From the NCBI GenBank assembly GCA_903927685.1, contig CAIYOB010001062.1, positions 1 to 14,079 of the forward strand: a DNA stretch of 14,079 nucleotides, read 5' to 3'. Shown one piece after another: positions 5,463 to 12,206 of this stretch. Source of the DNA: an uncultured Planctomycetaceae bacterium. Lineage in GTDB: Bacteria > Planctomycetota > Planctomycetia > Pirellulales > Pirellulaceae. A program made the translations under genes and the position numbers. The notes below the pieces were generated by a model that worked only from the letters and a program-made list of their open reading frames with translations, did no database searches and was not told where the DNA came from. Positions within the stretch are counted from its first letter, which is position 1; every line of letters begins with the position of its first letter.

Positions 5463-8195
5463 TCAGTCCCGGCCCGCACGGAACTCCACGACCTGGCCGG
5501 CTTGCGTATCCAACTCGACGACGCCCGCCTCGTTCGCCGTCAAGAGTCTCGCTTGACCGGCGGGCCCGAGGGCTTCGATTTTCGGCCACGGGCTGAGCAG
5601 ACGCAGGCGGCCGCCGGCGGTCGCTTGGATCAGCACGGGCTCCACCACGCCGTGCGCACAGGCGGCCGAGACCAGGAAGCCGCCTTGGGCCCGCAAGTCC
5701 CGAAACCGGGCGGGCTTGTCCAGCGGCCAGGCTGGAAACACGCGGATCACGTCGGCGACGCTCTGCAGCAACAGCTCGTTGATCGCCAGCGTGGCGGCGA
5801 ATTGTTCGGTGTAATGGCCGAAGGCGTTGAAGCCGATGCCGGGCTCGTTGCGGTTCAGTGTCAGCGTGCCGTTGGGGCGCAGCCGCGCCGTCAGTTCCGC
5901 GCGGACCCAAGGCAGCGTTTCGGGCATGCTCAAGCGGGCTCGGGACACGGACAGCATGATGGCCGCGTTGTTCCCGTTCCACTGCAGCTGCTCGATCGTT
6001 CGCGAGAACAGATCTCGCTGGGCTGGGGGCGACCAGCAGGTCACGACGTCGCCCGGAAAAACAGGCGTCGCCGGCACCGAGATGTTGTAGCCGATCGGCG
6101 GCGCGTCCTGGACATCGACCACCACCGAAGGCTCGCCGGCGGAAACCGGATAGTCGGGCAGCCGGCTCAATGCCTGGTTCCAGCGAGCCACGGACTCGGG
6201 GTCGCGGCCGAGCGTTTCAGCCCCCTCGATCGCGGCGGCGAAGATGTAGCGGAACATGCCCAAGCAGAACGTGCCGTTGCGATTTCGCTCGAACCGCTTC
6301 GTCCACCCCCAGTGCTCCGGCGAGACGGTCGGCGCCAGGACGATCTTGCCGTCCGGCGTCGTCTCGCAGCCGGCCAAGAAGTTCGCCTGGAAGTCGGCGA
6401 TCTCGCGGACGACGGGATAGGCCGTCTGTTCCAGGAACTCGCGCGACGGCTCGTACTTGTAATGCCACCACACCGGTTGCGCCGAGAATCCGGCGACGCC
6501 CAGCGTCCAGCCCCAGACATGGTGAATATACTGCCGCCGTGTCGGTCCCGAACAGGCTTCGGGCGGCGGCTCAAAGGCGAACAGCACGTGTGGGATGTAC
6601 GCGCCCTCGAAGCCGAACAATTGGCGGCACAGCCAGCGGGCCCGGGGCAAATAGTCGACGATCAGCCGGTCGTAGGGCTCGGCCAGTTCGGGATGGTTGC
6701 TGCTGTAGACCGGCCAGTAGGTCGACTGGATGTTGTAGTTGGTGTGGTAGTCGCCGTGCCAGGCCGGACCGTCGCTGACCAGGCTCGCGAACAGGCCGGG
6801 CGAAACGCCCCCGGGGCGGACGACGCACCGCAGGAAGTACAGGTTGCGATACCACATGGACCGCAGTACCGGATCGTCCAACTCGACGCCGCTCTTGGAC
6901 CAGAACTGTTCCCAGATTGCCTGGTGGTCTCTCACAACCGCTTCCGGCGCGGCCGCCAGCGCGTCGCCAGCCAGTTTCACCGCCGCGGTGCGCGGGTCCG
7001 CGGCTTCGCGGCTGGTGACGATGGCCACGGCCTGCCGCGCGTCGCGGGTCACCACGGCGACGGCGAAGCTCATGCCAGCCCAGCCCGCATCGCCCGGTAG
7101 CTGCTGGAACAAGATCTGCACATCCGGCTCCGGACGTGCCAGTTCGGGGTCGGGCAAGTCGCTCGAGCGGGCGGCCTCGAGCTGGCCCGCCCCGGCCGGT
7201 TCGATCAGGATCACATTGCGGTCGGCCAGAGCGCGAATCGTGGCCGGCGGGATTCCACGCGGGTCGCCCTCGACGACCGCGACTGCGCGGCGGAGATCCA
7301 GGCACGCCGCGGACGTCGATTCCGGCTTGGCTTCCAGATGGACCTGCACCTTGCCTCGGGGCCCCACGAGCGCCACTTCCTCAAAGCGGTTTTCCGCCCG
7401 CTCGCCGTCCTCGGTCCAGGTGTACAGAATCACTTGGCCGGCCACGGCGTCCGAGGGCACGGAAAAGGACCGCACGGCCGTCTCGGTTGGCGTTTCCTGC
7501 CAGCCCGTGCCGAAGAAGCCTCGGCCGTCGGCCCGCATCAGGTCGACGTAGAAGCGGGCATTCTCTGTGCCAGAGAGTTTGACCTGCAACTCCGGATGGT
7601 CCGCCATGTTGATGTCGAGGGGGCCGTAGGCGAATCCGTTGGAAGCGCCCGGCCGGCCGGCGATGCTCATCAGGCCCACCCCCTCGCGATACTCCCAGCC
7701 GTTCTGAGTTCCCTCGCCGCGAATGCGGAACCAGTTGGGCTCGGCGGATTCTGCGCCCAAGGCCAGGCGGGCACAGATCCGCGGGCAGGGATACGGATGC
7801 GCGTGGTAGCTGTCCGGCCCTTCCCATGACACCCCTTCGTCCAGCAAGACAGAACCGCTTTGGTCCAGCGTTGCGCCGCGATCGAACGCCCACTTCCGCA
7901 CCAAATCGAGCGTCGGCAGCGGCGGATCGCGCTGTGCATCCAGCCGGGCGTCCCACACATCGTTCTTGGTCAGGTTCAGTTTCAATTGTCCGCGGTCGGT
8001 ATAGACCAGCGCATTCAAGTCCCCGTTGCCGATCAACAAGGCGTAATCCAGAACGCTGTCCAGGCGCTCGACGCGGACGGCCGCGGCGTCCAGGGCATCG
8101 GGAAAGGCCGGCGCCTGGCCCGCCGTGGGGGCCACGCCTCCAGAGAGGAGCAAGAATAATGACGTCAGGATGACGGGCAATCGCGTCGCGCGCAT
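5463..8195 (-). CDS. Secreted glycoside hydrolase family 95-like protein
   Basis: A 910-residue exported protein with a signal peptide at 1-28 (hydrophobic core LPVILTSLFLLLSGG, likely cleavage after AGQA). The N-terminal GH95 beta-domain signature is seen at 52-82 (ALLIGNGDLNALVY, then LNLTKNDVWD). An insert at about 150-285 resembles a beta-sandwich, perhaps a carbohydrate-binding jelly roll. The (alpha/alpha)6 barrel follows: GDYHTNYNIQ (481-490) with Asn486/Asn488 at the catalytic Asn pair, VSPEHWGW (624-631) with Glu627 near the expected acid, and the conserved end FAATLAINELLLQS (799-812) plus LRAQGGF (834-840). Characterised GH95 enzymes are alpha-L-fucosidases or galactosidases. The FQIDGNFG-type segment that supplies an Asp in those enzymes reads HYTEQF here, so activity and substrate are open. 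The start has an AGGAGC ribosome binding site. Confidence 0.8.
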   Translation of the reverse strand: MRATRLPVILTSLFLLLSGGVAPTAGQAPAFPDALDAAAVRVERLDSVLDYALLIGNGDLNALVYTDRGQLKLNLTKNDVWDARLDAQRDPPLPTLDLVRKWAFDRGATLDQSGSVLLDEGVSWEGPDSYHAHPYPCPRICARLALGAESAEPNWFRIRGEGTQNGWEYREGVGLMSIAGRPGASNGFAYGPLDINMADHPELQVKLSGTENARFYVDLMRADGRGFFGTGWQETPTETAVRSFSVPSDAVAGQVILYTWTEDGERAENRFEEVALVGPRGKVQVHLEAKPESTSAACLDLRRAVAVVEGDPRGIPPATIRALADRNVILIEPAGAGQLEAARSSDLPDPELARPEPDVQILFQQLPGDAGWAGMSFAVAVVTRDARQAVAIVTSREAADPRTAAVKLAGDALAAAPEAVVRDHQAIWEQFWSKSGVELDDPVLRSMWYRNLYFLRCVVRPGGVSPGLFASLVSDGPAWHGDYHTNYNIQSTYWPVYSSNHPELAEPYDRLIVDYLPRARWLCRQLFGFEGAYIPHVLFAFEPPPEACSGPTRRQYIHHVWGWTLGVAGFSAQPVWWHYKYEPSREFLEQTAYPVVREIADFQANFLAGCETTPDGKIVLAPTVSPEHWGWTKRFERNRNGTFCLGMFRYIFAAAIEGAETLGRDPESVARWNQALSRLPDYPVSAGEPSVVVDVQDAPPIGYNISVPATPVFPGDVVTCWSPPAQRDLFSRTIEQLQWNGNNAAIMLSVSRARLSMPETLPWVRAELTARLRPNGTLTLNRNEPGIGFNAFGHYTEQFAATLAINELLLQSVADVIRVFPAWPLDKPARFRDLRAQGGFLVSAACAHGVVEPVLIQATAGGRLRLLSPWPKIEALGPAGQARLLTANEAGVVELDTQAGQVVEFRAGRD

Positions 8196-8200
8196 GGCAG

Positions 8201-8206
8201 GCTCCT
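8201..8206 (-). promoter_or_regulatory. Ribosome binding site of the GH95-like gene
   Basis: Minus-strand AGGAGC lies six bases before ATG 8195, an ideal spacing that fixes the start. It is about 10 bp from the repeat relative at 8216-8249. Confidence 0.7.
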
Positions 8207-8215
8207 ACGGTGAGC

Positions 8216-8249
8216 ACTCGTTCTTCGTGGCTCGACTTCCAGGCACCCG
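8216..8249 (-). repeat. Partial copy of a GGGTGCCTG repeat element
   Basis: Read on the minus strand, this segment begins CGGGTGCCTGGAAGTCGAGC and continues with CACGAAGAACGAGTG. It aligns with one gap and about five mismatches to the left part of the element at 10500-10588. The partner inverted end is not visible here, so it looks like a half element. It lies in the 229-bp divergent spacer (8196-8424), close to the GH95-like gene's ribosome binding site. Apart from it I see no clear promoter in this spacer. Confidence 0.6.
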
Positions 8250-8424
8250 CCCCCCAACGATTGGCCTTGGCAGGTGTCCGGCCCAGTCTACCGCGCCGGA
8301 CCAGGGGCCGAAAGCGTCCGGGGGCAGGCATTCCGTTGCCGTGAAGTCCTTGCCGAAAAGGCTTGCAGACGCGACAATGCCGGCTTGTTGATTCGACTGT
8401 TGTTGCCTGCCGAAAGCCGCCTGC

Positions 8425-9558
8425 ATGACTCTTGACCCTGCTGCCGAAGACCTCCTGCACCCGATTCCTTCCGACCGGACTTCGAAGACCGACGACGAAC
8501 GGATCGAGGACATTGTCACGCTGCCGCCGCCCGCCCATCTGATTCGGTTCTTTCCGATCCAGGGGACGCCGGTGGAGACCTTGATCGCCCGCACACGCGA
8601 GCGAGTCAAGCAGATCCTGCGGGGCCAGTCCGACCGGCTGCTGGTGGTGATCGGTCCCTGTTCGATCCACAACCCGGCCGCGGCGATCGAGTACGCCACC
8701 CGGCTGGCCGAGGTCCGGCGGCGGCTGGACGACGACTTGGAGATCGTGATGCGGGTGTATTTTGAGAAGCCCCGCACGACGGTCGGCTGGAAGGGGCTGA
8801 TCAACGACCCATACCTGGACGGCACGTTTCGCATCGACGAGGGACTGCGGATCGCCCGCGATCTGCTGCTCCGCATCCATCAATTGGGCGTGCCGGCCGG
8901 ATCCGAGTTCCTGGATACCATCTCGCCGCAGTACATCGGCGATTTGATCAGCTGGGGCGCGATTGGGGCCCGCACGACCGAATCCCAGGTCCATCGCGAA
9001 CTGGCGTCCGGCTTGTCAGCCCCGATCGGATTCAAAAACGGGACGGACGGCGACGTCAAGATCGCCTTGGACGCGATCGTCGCGGCCGCTCACCAGCACA
9101 ATTTCCTGTCCGTCCATAAGAACGGCCAGGTGGCCATCGTCAAGACGCGTGGGAACCAGGACTGCCACCTGATCCTGCGTGGCGGCCGGACGCCCAACTA
9201 TGACGCGGCCAGCGTCGAGGCGGCTTGTGAGGCGTTGGCGGCTGTCCAGTTGCCGCAGCGGCTGATGGTCGACTGTTCGCACGCCAACAGCAACAAGCAA
9301 TTCCGGCAGCAGTTGGCCGTCGCCGACGCGGTCGGCGCCCAAATCGGCCAAGGCGACCTGCGGATCATCGGGCTGATGGTCGAATCGCACTTGAAGGAGG
9401 GCCGGCAGGACCTGATCCCCGGCCGGGAATTGGTCTTCGGCCAGAGCATCACGGACGCCTGCCTGGGTTGGGAGGACTCGGTCCACTTGCTCGAAGCGGC
9501 AGCCGCCCAGGTGCGCCGCCGCCGGGAGGCCGGGACGCGAGTGCTTCGTCAAGGCTGA
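8425..9558 (+). CDS. Class I 3-deoxy-7-phosphoheptulonate (DAHP) synthase
   Basis: A 377-residue cytoplasmic enzyme that condenses phosphoenolpyruvate with erythrose 4-phosphate, the first step of aromatic amino acid synthesis. It follows the E. coli AroG/AroF/AroH layout with a constant offset of 18 residues. The metal ligands are Cys79 (GPCSIHN), His286 (DCSHANSNK), Glu320 (MVESHLKEG) and Asp344 (SITDACLGW). Substrate-binding residues include Arg110, Lys115 (YFEKPRTTVGW) and Lys204 (GFKNGTDG). The family N-terminal extension that forms the regulatory site is present. Ser198 and Ser229 sit where AroG has Ser180 and Ser211, which line the phenylalanine site, so Phe-type feedback inhibition is the best guess. 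ATG 8425 has no strong ribosome binding site. The methyltransferase follows after 24 bp and is probably co-transcribed. Confidence 0.95.
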   Translation: MTLDPAAEDLLHPIPSDRTSKTDDERIEDIVTLPPPAHLIRFFPIQGTPVETLIARTRERVKQILRGQSDRLLVVIGPCSIHNPAAAIEYATRLAEVRRRLDDDLEIVMRVYFEKPRTTVGWKGLINDPYLDGTFRIDEGLRIARDLLLRIHQLGVPAGSEFLDTISPQYIGDLISWGAIGARTTESQVHRELASGLSAPIGFKNGTDGDVKIALDAIVAAAHQHNFLSVHKNGQVAIVKTRGNQDCHLILRGGRTPNYDAASVEAACEALAAVQLPQRLMVDCSHANSNKQFRQQLAVADAVGAQIGQGDLRIIGLMVESHLKEGRQDLIPGRELVFGQSITDACLGWEDSVHLLEAAAAQVRRRREAGTRVLRQG

Positions 9559-9582
9559 GACTACGAAAGGAAGATGCAGACC

Positions 9583-10461
9583 ATGTCTAGCGACATTCGA
9601 GAAGCGGTGCAAGCGAAATACGGGGCGTTGGCCGGGAGCGGGTTGTCGAGCGACCACGCGGGCGTCAAGGCCGTGGCCGAGGCGTTTGGTTATTCGCCGG
9701 AGGAACTGGCCGCGATCCCGGCCGAGGCGAACATGGGCGTCTCGTGCGGTAATCCGACGGCCCAGGCCAGCCTGCGGGCTGGCGAGACCGTGGTCGACTT
9801 GGGCTGCGGCGGCGGACTGGATGTGTTCCTGGCCGCGCGCCGCGTCGGGCCCGGCGGCAAGGCCATCGGCATCGACATGACGCCGGAAATGCTCGACCTG
9901 GCGCGGCGCAACGCCGCCAAATCCGGGCTCGCCAACGTCGAATTCCACCAGGCGACCATCGACCAAATGCCGCTGCCGGATGCGGCCGCCGATTGCGTCA
10001 TCAGCAATTGCGTCATCAACCTGGCGCCGGACAAGCGGGCCGTGTTCCGCGAGATCGCCCGCGTGCTGAAGCCGGGCGGGCGCGTGGCGGTCAGCGATAT
10101 CGCCTTGAAACAGCCGCTCCCGGACGACCTGCGCTCCGATATCTCGGCCTACGTCGGCTGCATTGCCGGGGCGATCCCGATTGAGGACTACCGGAAAGGC
10201 CTGCTCGACGCCGGGTTCGCCCACGTCCAGGTGCTCGACAGCGGAGCCGACTTGAACGCCTACGCCAAGCTGGAGAACCAGGCCTGCTGCTGCGGCTCGC
10301 CGACGAAGGCCGCGCTGCCCGTGCTGGACAGCGGCTGTTGCAGCCCCGCGCCGCCGACGCAGACGGATCTGCACGCCCGGCTGGCCGACCTGCTGCGCCG
10401 GTACGACGTCAACGAGTATGCCGCCAGCGTTCGCGTGTTCGCGGTCAAGCCGGCGGGGTGA
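9583..10461 (+). CDS. arsM: Arsenite S-adenosylmethionine methyltransferase
   Basis: A 292-residue class I methyltransferase. The SAM loop is [10 protein letters not shown] (71-80), followed by GIDMTPEML (96-104). The three cysteines that bind As(III) in ArsM/AS3MT are present: Cys55 (SCGNP), Cys143 (SNCVINL) and Cys193 (VGCIAGA). The fourth, N-terminal Cys of the animal enzyme is missing, as in many bacterial forms. The product is a methylated arsenical, a detoxification route in the cytoplasm. The C-terminal region has CCC (235-237) and CC (252-253) clusters that may bind further arsenic or metal. Start 9583 is preferred because AAGGA (9567-9571) is 11 bp away; ATG 9574 is only 2 bp from it. 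No arsR or arsenite pump is adjacent. The last 30 bases lie in a duplicated segment that recurs at 10587-10618. Confidence 0.9.
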   Translation: MSSDIREAVQAKYGALAGSGLSSDHAGVKAVAEAFGYSPEELAAIPAEANMGVSCGNPTAQASLRAGETVVDLGCGGGLDVFLAARRVGPGGKAIGIDMTPEMLDLARRNAAKSGLANVEFHQATIDQMPLPDAAADCVISNCVINLAPDKRAVFREIARVLKPGGRVAVSDIALKQPLPDDLRSDISAYVGCIAGAIPIEDYRKGLLDAGFAHVQVLDSGADLNAYAKLENQACCCGSPTKAALPVLDSGCCSPAPPTQTDLHARLADLLRRYDVNEYAASVRVFAVKPAG

Positions 10462-10463
10462 TG
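10432..10463 (+). repeat. 32-bp direct repeat, copy 1 (3' end of arsM)
   Basis: This copy encodes the arsM C-terminus RVFAVKPAG and its stop. The first 22 bp are identical to copy 2, and 30 of 32 positions match overall. The single difference is a CG/GC swap that changes Ala-Gly to Gly-Gly in the encoded reading. Confidence 0.9.
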
Positions 10464-10499
10464 CACGCGACCGTCACGAAGCGATGTGTCGGGGCAGGT

Positions 10500-10588
10500 C
10501 GGGTGCCTGAGGTCAAGCCACGAGGATCGAGTGGCGTGCCCTCATTGTTGACCTCTGGGGGCTCGCTGCGCTCGACCCCAGGCACCCG
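10500..10588 (+). mobile_element. 89-bp palindrome-ended non-coding element (MITE/REP-like)
   Basis: The ends are inverted: GGGTGCCTGAGGTC at 10501-10514 pairs with GACCCCAGGCACCC at 10574-10587 in 13 of 14 positions, plus one more outer base pair. A second inverted pair lies inside (GAGGTCAA at 10509-10516 and TTGACCTC at 10548-10555). There is no coding capacity. The right end abuts copy 2 of the 32-bp direct repeat. A relative is found inverted at 8216-8249. Whether it ever moved is inference; it could also be a structured extragenic repeat acting as a transcription end for the two converging genes. Confidence 0.6.
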
Positions 10589-10618
10589 CGTGTTCGCGGT
10601 CAAGCCGGGCGGGTGATG
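10587..10618 (+). repeat. 32-bp direct repeat, copy 2 (3' end of the alanine-rich gene)
   Basis: A near-identical second copy of 10432-10463, starting 155 bp downstream. On the minus strand it supplies the last codons (NITRPA) and the TGA stop (10602-10600) of the alanine-rich gene. On the plus strand it still reads as an arsM-like end, RVFAVKPGG followed by a stop. Confidence 0.9.
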
Positions 10619-11181
10619 TTCGCCGGTGCTGCCGGCCAGAACCGACCCAGCGGCCCGTTCTCGGACGGATCAAGAGGTGTGCCGGGGGCGGGGTAGGCGC
10701 CAAGCTGCAGTTCGCCCAGACGGTCGAAATCGGCGCGGGCTGCGGCCACCGCAGCGGTCGGATCGGCGGCGGCTCGCGCGGCGGCCTGGGCGCCGTCGGC
10801 GGCTTCCGTGGCGACGTGGCTGGCGTAGATCGGGTGGTCGTAAACGGCGCTCTTGGGGATGTCAAACGCGTAAGCCGCGGCGCGCACCGCACCCGACGCG
10901 GCACGAGCGGCATCCCGGGCACCTTCACCGGCGGCCGCATCCCGAGCGGCGTAGGCGGCATCGTAGGCCGGAACGCTGACCTGCTGGCTCTGGCAATAGT
11001 GCTCGGCGAGGGAAATCGCCGCCTCGACCGCCGCGGCGTGCTTGGCCGCTTCGTCCCCGGTCGCGGCGCTGCGGTACTGCGGCTGCACCCGGCGTGCGCA
11101 GCGCGCGGCGTAAGCGACGATCGCTCCCAGCGGCAGTGTTTTCAGTTCATCCTGGCTTGGCAACTCTGACGGAATCGACAT
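10600..11181 (-). CDS. Alanine-rich protein of unknown function
   Basis: A 193-residue protein, about 57 of them alanine (30%). Residues 1-36 (start MSIPSELPSQDELKTLPL, then YAARCARRVQP) look conserved and resemble planctomycete hypothetical proteins I recall, without a known function. Residues 38-150 are a series of Ala-rich helical stretches (AAKHAAAVEAAISLAEHY; AYDAAYAARDAAAGEGARDA; AAARAAADPTAAVAAARADF), suggesting an alpha-helical bundle. The tail from about 158 is Pro/Gly-rich. There is no signal peptide or membrane span. Start 11181 is chosen for its strong GGGAGAAG ribosome binding site at 11193-11186; the frame extends to 11250 without support. The gene converges on arsM, and its stop codon lies inside the duplicated 32-bp segment. 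It could be annotated only as hypothetical; I am fairly sure it is a real gene. Confidence 0.75.
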   Translation of the reverse strand: MSIPSELPSQDELKTLPLGAIVAYAARCARRVQPQYRSAATGDEAAKHAAAVEAAISLAEHYCQSQQVSVPAYDAAYAARDAAAGEGARDAARAASGAVRAAAYAFDIPKSAVYDHPIYASHVATEAADGAQAAARAAADPTAAVAAARADFDRLGELQLGAYPAPGTPLDPSENGPLGRFWPAAPANITRPA

Positions 11182-11311
11182 CCGGCTTCTCCCGATGGTT
11201 CGTGCTCCTCGCTCGCGGCCCATTGTACTGACGCCGGGCGACCTCTCCAAGCGGCGGTCCTACGTTCCGTGCTACCCGGGTCAGCGCTAAGGTATCTACC
11301 CTTCCGCCATT

Positions 11312-11320
11312 TGGTATAAT
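11312..11320 (+). promoter_or_regulatory. Extended -10 promoter of the DUF4058-glpD pair
   Basis: TGGTATAAT combines a perfect TATAAT (11315-11320) with an upstream TG in extended -10 position. No convincing -35 box precedes it, as is usual for this promoter class. It lies 65 bp before the DUF4058 start, in the 204-bp spacer (11182-11385) between divergent genes; I see nothing else in that spacer. Confidence 0.55.
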
Positions 11321-11385
11321 CGACCGGGTTACGCAAACGGCAAAGCGACGTTCTCGACTCGTTTCCCGCTACCCAAGGCCCCACG

Positions 11386-12171
11386 ATGAAGAGTCCTTTT
11401 CCGGGAATGGACCCGTATCTCGAACAGCACTGGCGCGACATCCATCACCGGTTCCTGACCTACGCATGCGACGACTTGCAGGAACACTTGCCGCGCGATC
11501 TGCGGGCGCGGCTGGAGGAGCGGGTGTTCGTCGAACCGGAGGACGGCGACGGGCGTGGGATTTATCCGGATGTGCGGGTCATCGAGTACCCGAGCCGTGG
11601 CGGCGGAGTGGAGTTGGCCACGCGGATCGAGTCCGCCGAGCCGCTGGTGATCCAACTGGAGGCCGAACCGGCCACCGAGGGCTATATCGAGATCATTGAC
11701 GTGGGCAGCGGTAATCGCGTGGTCACGGTCCTCGAATTGCTGAGCGAGTCGAACAAGCAGCCCGGCGAGGGACTAGACCTGTACCGCAAGAAGCAGCGCG
11801 AGTGCCTGCAAGCGGGCGTCAACCTGGTCGAGATCGACCTGCTGCGATCCGGCAAACGCGTTTTGGCTGTGCCGCCGGCGCGCGTCCCGCCGGCGCATCG
11901 CACGACCTATCAGATTTGCGTGACGCGCGGTCACAAGCCGCGGACTCACGAAGTGTATCGCGCGGCGCTGCGCGAGCCGTTGCCGATCATCCGCGTCCCC
12001 CTGCGGGCCCTGGATGCCGATGTCCCGCTGAATCTGCAAGCCTTGATCGAACGCTGCTATCACCACGGCCGCTACGACGATCTCGACTACCGCGCCGCTC
12101 CCCACCCACCGCTTGATCCCGCCGACACCGCGTGGGCCCTCGAGCTGCTCGCGACCGCGGGACGGCGGTAA
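11386..12171 (+). CDS. DUF4058 family protein
   Basis: A 261-residue soluble protein opening with the family hallmark SPFPGMDPYLE (3-13). The conserved core is YPDVRVIEYP (60-69), then VLELLSESNK (115-124), then LYRKKQRECLQAGVNLVEIDLLRSG (132-156). The family is common in planctomycetes and cyanobacteria and has no established function. Inference: the Asp62 ... Glu117-x6-Lys124 spacing and the following VEID strand resemble the restriction-endonuclease-like (PD-(D/E)XK) layout of the Uma2 family, so a nuclease-like fold is possible, but this is pattern reading only. ATG 11386 has AAGG at 11375-11378, and an extended -10 promoter lies upstream. The glpD gene follows after 35 bp, so the two are probably co-transcribed. 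Confidence 0.88.
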   Translation: MKSPFPGMDPYLEQHWRDIHHRFLTYACDDLQEHLPRDLRARLEERVFVEPEDGDGRGIYPDVRVIEYPSRGGGVELATRIESAEPLVIQLEAEPATEGYIEIIDVGSGNRVVTVLELLSESNKQPGEGLDLYRKKQRECLQAGVNLVEIDLLRSGKRVLAVPPARVPPAHRTTYQICVTRGHKPRTHEVYRAALREPLPIIRVPLRALDADVPLNLQALIERCYHHGRYDDLDYRAAPHPPLDPADTAWALELLATAGRR

Positions 12172-12194
12172 CCGCAAACCAGATTCTTACAACT

Positions 12195-12200
12195 GGGAGA
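12195..12200 (+). promoter_or_regulatory. Ribosome binding site of glpD
   Basis: GGGAGA ends six bases before ATG 12207. It decides the true start, because the long downstream frame that carries most of glpD does not include this ATG. Confidence 0.7.
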
Positions 12201-12206
12201 CCCGTG

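Noticed and set aside
5305..5982. In-frame upstream extension of sufS
   Set aside because: It is mostly out-of-frame sequence of the GH95-like gene's 3' end on the same strand, Arg-rich and without homology; SufS homology begins after 5304.
5391..7100. Long plus-strand open frame opposite the GH95-like gene
   Set aside because: GC-rich antisense shadow without recognisable domains; the minus-strand protein has clear family landmarks and a signal peptide.
7381..8994. Long minus-strand open frame across the GH95-like and DAHP synthase genes
   Set aside because: It spans two real genes and their divergent spacer in the wrong frame, and shows no domain.
9016..10374. Long minus-strand open frame opposite the DAHP synthase and arsM genes
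   Set aside because: Antisense of two confidently identified genes.
10338..10616. Small plus-strand open frame ending in RVFAVKPGG
   Set aside because: Its apparent arsM-like end comes only from the 32-bp duplicated segment; the rest overlaps arsM in another frame.
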